Part shown: one piece after another, positions 41,841 through 43,490 of the stretch
Layout: each line of letters begins with the position of its first letter
Numbering within the stretch: the first letter of the stretch is position 1
Source of the DNA: an uncultured Lachnospiraceae bacterium
Lineage (GTDB): Bacteria > Bacillota_A > Clostridia > Lachnospirales > Lachnospiraceae
Reading direction: 5' to 3'
DNA length: 43,490 bases
Assembly (NCBI GenBank): GCA_902801585.1
Contig: CADCIU010000021.1
Span: 1 to 43,490, forward strand
Notes under the pieces: model-generated
Seen by the model: only the letters and a program-made list of their open reading frames with translations
The model's database searches: none
What the model was told of the DNA's origin: nothing
Made by a program: the position numbers and the translations under genes

Positions 41841-43490
41841 ATGATAAAAAGACCAACATTTAATTTTGATAAGGATCTTTTCAAGAGAAGCGTGGAGTAC
41901 AATGTTCGCACGATGTACCGCCGCACCATGAAGGAAGCTACGGACCAGCAGGTCTTCCAGGCGTCCGCAATGGCGCTCAAAGATCAGATCATCGACTGCT
42001 GGATGAGAACGCAGAAGGTCTTCGACGAAAAGGATCCCAAACAGGTCGTATATCTGTCCATGGAATTCCTTATGGGCCGTGCCTTCGGCAATGACGCCAT
42101 CAACCTGATGGCTTATGAGCCGATCAAGCAGGCTCTCAAGGAGCTCGGATTCAAGCTCAACGCGATCGAGGACCAGGAACCCGATGCGGCGCTCGGAAAC
42201 GGCGGTCTCGGAAGACTGGCAGCATGCTTTCTGGATTCCCTTGCTACCCTGAATTACCCTGCATACGGCGCGGGCATCCGCTACCAGTACGGCATGTTCA
42301 AGCAGGAGATCAGGGACGGCTATCAGGTAGAAGTGCCCGACAACTGGCTTGAGAACGGCAACCCTCTCGAGCTCAGAAGACCCGAATATACGCAGGAAGT
42401 GCACTTCGGCGGATATGTCACCTCTTATCTTGACAGAAACGGCCGCACCATGTACAAGCAGGAAGGCTACAGCTCTGTCAAGGCGATCCCTTATGACCTG
42501 CCGGTCATCGGATACGGCAACGGGTTTGTCGATACCCTCAGAATCTGGGACGCGGAGCCGGTAGTGAGCTTCAAGCTTGACTCTTTTGACCGAGGCGAGT
42601 ACCAGAAATCCGTCGAACAGGAGAACCTGGCCCGCACGATCTGCAACGTCCTTTATCCCTGCGACGACCACGTACAGGGCAAAGAGCTGCGCCTCAAACA
42701 GCAGTATTTCTTCGTGTCCGCGACTCTCCAGTGCGCGATCCAGAAGTACATGAAGACACACGACGATATCAGAAACCTGCATGAAAAGTATGTCTTCCAG
42801 CTCAATGACACGCATCCCACACTGGCGATCCCCGAGCTCATGCGCATCCTCATGGATGAGTACGCTCTTACATGGGATGAGGCGTGGAATGTCGTCACAA
42901 AGAGCTGTGCATATACCAACCACACCATCATGGCAGAGGCTCTCGAGAAGTGGCCTATTGAGCTCTTCTCCAGACTCCTTCCCCGTATCTACTCCATCGT
43001 AGAGGAGATCAACAGGAGATTTGAGAGAGAGATCCACAACCGCTATGACAACACCGGTGTGGATGTCGGCCACAAGATCTACAAGATGGGCATCATTTAC
43101 GACGGACAGGTGCGCATGGCAAATCTGGCGATCGTGGCAGGCTTCTCCGTCAACGGCGTTGCAGAGCTGCACACCGCGATCCTCATGACGGAGGAACTCA
43201 GGGACTTCTATGAGATGTTCCCCGAGAAGTTCAACAACAAGACCAACGGTATTACACAGAGAAGATTCCTTCTTCACGGCAACCCGAACCTGGCCAAGTG
43301 GGTCACCGACAAGATCGGCGACGAGTGGATCACGGATCTGTCCCAGATGAAGGAACTGGAAGTCTATGTGGACGACACCAAGGCGCAGAAGGAGTTCATG
43401 AACATCAAGTACAAGAACAAAGTCCGCCTTGCCCAGTACATCCTCGAGCACAACGGAATCGAAGTCGATCCCCGCTCTATTTTCGACGTA
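41841..43490 (+). CDS. glgP: Glycogen phosphorylase, 5' part (runs off the window)
   Basis: It releases glucose 1-phosphate from glycogen, the reverse theme of glgC and glgD at 25932-28324. The visible 550 residues have the N-terminal YLSMEFLMGRAFGNDAINL, then DAALGNGGLGRLAACFLDS. GYGIRYQYG-like GAGIRYQYGMFKQ and QLNDTHPTLAIPELMRIL follow. NKTNGITQRRFLL appears before the edge. The pyridoxal-phosphate lysine region lies beyond the window. AGGAG lies upstream, 16 nt after ileS, so it may be read from the ileS promoter. Confidence 0.96.
   Translation, partial: MIKRPTFNFDKDLFKRSVEYNVRTMYRRTMKEATDQQVFQASAMALKDQIIDCWMRTQKVFDEKDPKQVVYLSMEFLMGRAFGNDAINLMAYEPIKQALKELGFKLNAIEDQEPDAALGNGGLGRLAACFLDSLATLNYPAYGAGIRYQYGMFKQEIRDGYQVEVPDNWLENGNPLELRRPEYTQEVHFGGYVTSYLDRNGRTMYKQEGYSSVKAIPYDLPVIGYGNGFVDTLRIWDAEPVVSFKLDSFDRGEYQKSVEQENLARTICNVLYPCDDHVQGKELRLKQQYFFVSATLQCAIQKYMKTHDDIRNLHEKYVFQLNDTHPTLAIPELMRILMDEYALTWDEAWNVVTKSCAYTNHTIMAEALEKWPIELFSRLLPRIYSIVEEINRRFEREIHNRYDNTGVDVGHKIYKMGIIYDGQVRMANLAIVAGFSVNGVAELHTAILMTEELRDFYEMFPEKFNNKTNGITQRRFLLHGNPNLAKWVTDKIGDEWITDLSQMKELEVYVDDTKAQKEFMNIKYKNKVRLAQYILEHNGIEVDPRSIFDV

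Overview
The window is a chromosomal segment of a low-to-mid GC Firmicute of the class Clostridia, most likely a Lachnospiraceae-type gut anaerobe. This is inferred from gene content: pyruvate:ferredoxin oxidoreductase with a 2[4Fe-4S] ferredoxin, the paired GlgC/GlgD glycogen enzymes, SpoVG, MecA, GdpP, DnaD and DnaI, a type-2 (long) IleS, and strong AGGAGG ribosome binding sites. No rRNA, tRNA, prophage, CRISPR array or intact transposase gene was seen.

Layout. 1-1017: end of rpsF, then ssb and rpsR, closed by a strong terminator. 1020-7860 (+): licD-like gene, gdpP, rplI, dnaB, then a paaK/ACT-domain pair. 7930-10530 (+): an 866-residue membrane-anchored leucine-rich repeat protein. 10560-15602 (-): ferredoxin, nifJ and mecA. 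15603-16400: a long gene-free, highly structured stretch. 16408-20550 (+): GH18/SH3 wall hydrolase, ywlC/sua5, upp and comEB. 20658-25650 (-): prs, the primosome pair dnaI and dnaD, then murC, with a DnaA-box cluster between murC and dnaD. 25932-33143 (+): glgC, glgD, spoVG, pth and mfd. 33144-34906: a 1.76-kb gene-free island of several unrelated repeat families. 34907-35521 (-): ECF-transporter S component with a structured leader. 35842-36560 (+): membrane protein plus XRE regulator. 36771-38243 (-): nicotinate phosphoribosyltransferase. 38621-43490 (+): ileS and the start of glgP, which runs off the window.

Functional themes. Replication genes recur (ssb, dnaB, dnaD, dnaI, dCMP deaminase), and the DnaA boxes upstream of dnaD suggest replication control of primosome expression. 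Central carbon and storage metabolism is represented by nifJ, ferredoxin, glgC, glgD and glgP. Envelope functions are licD, the LRR protein, the GH18 hydrolase, murC and c-di-AMP turnover by gdpP. Nucleotide and NAD salvage is represented by upp, comEB, prs and pncB.

The least ordinary material is non-coding. It comprises two 292-bp elements with inverted ends and one compensatory base change between copies, a 72-bp triple tandem repeat, a perfect 34-bp hairpin, a perfect 36-bp palindrome at the predicted +1 of the ferredoxin gene, and a multi-helix region upstream of the GH18 gene. Short tandem expansions (12, 17, 18 and 72 bp) at gene edges recur across the window. All calls come from reading the sequence; no database search was run.
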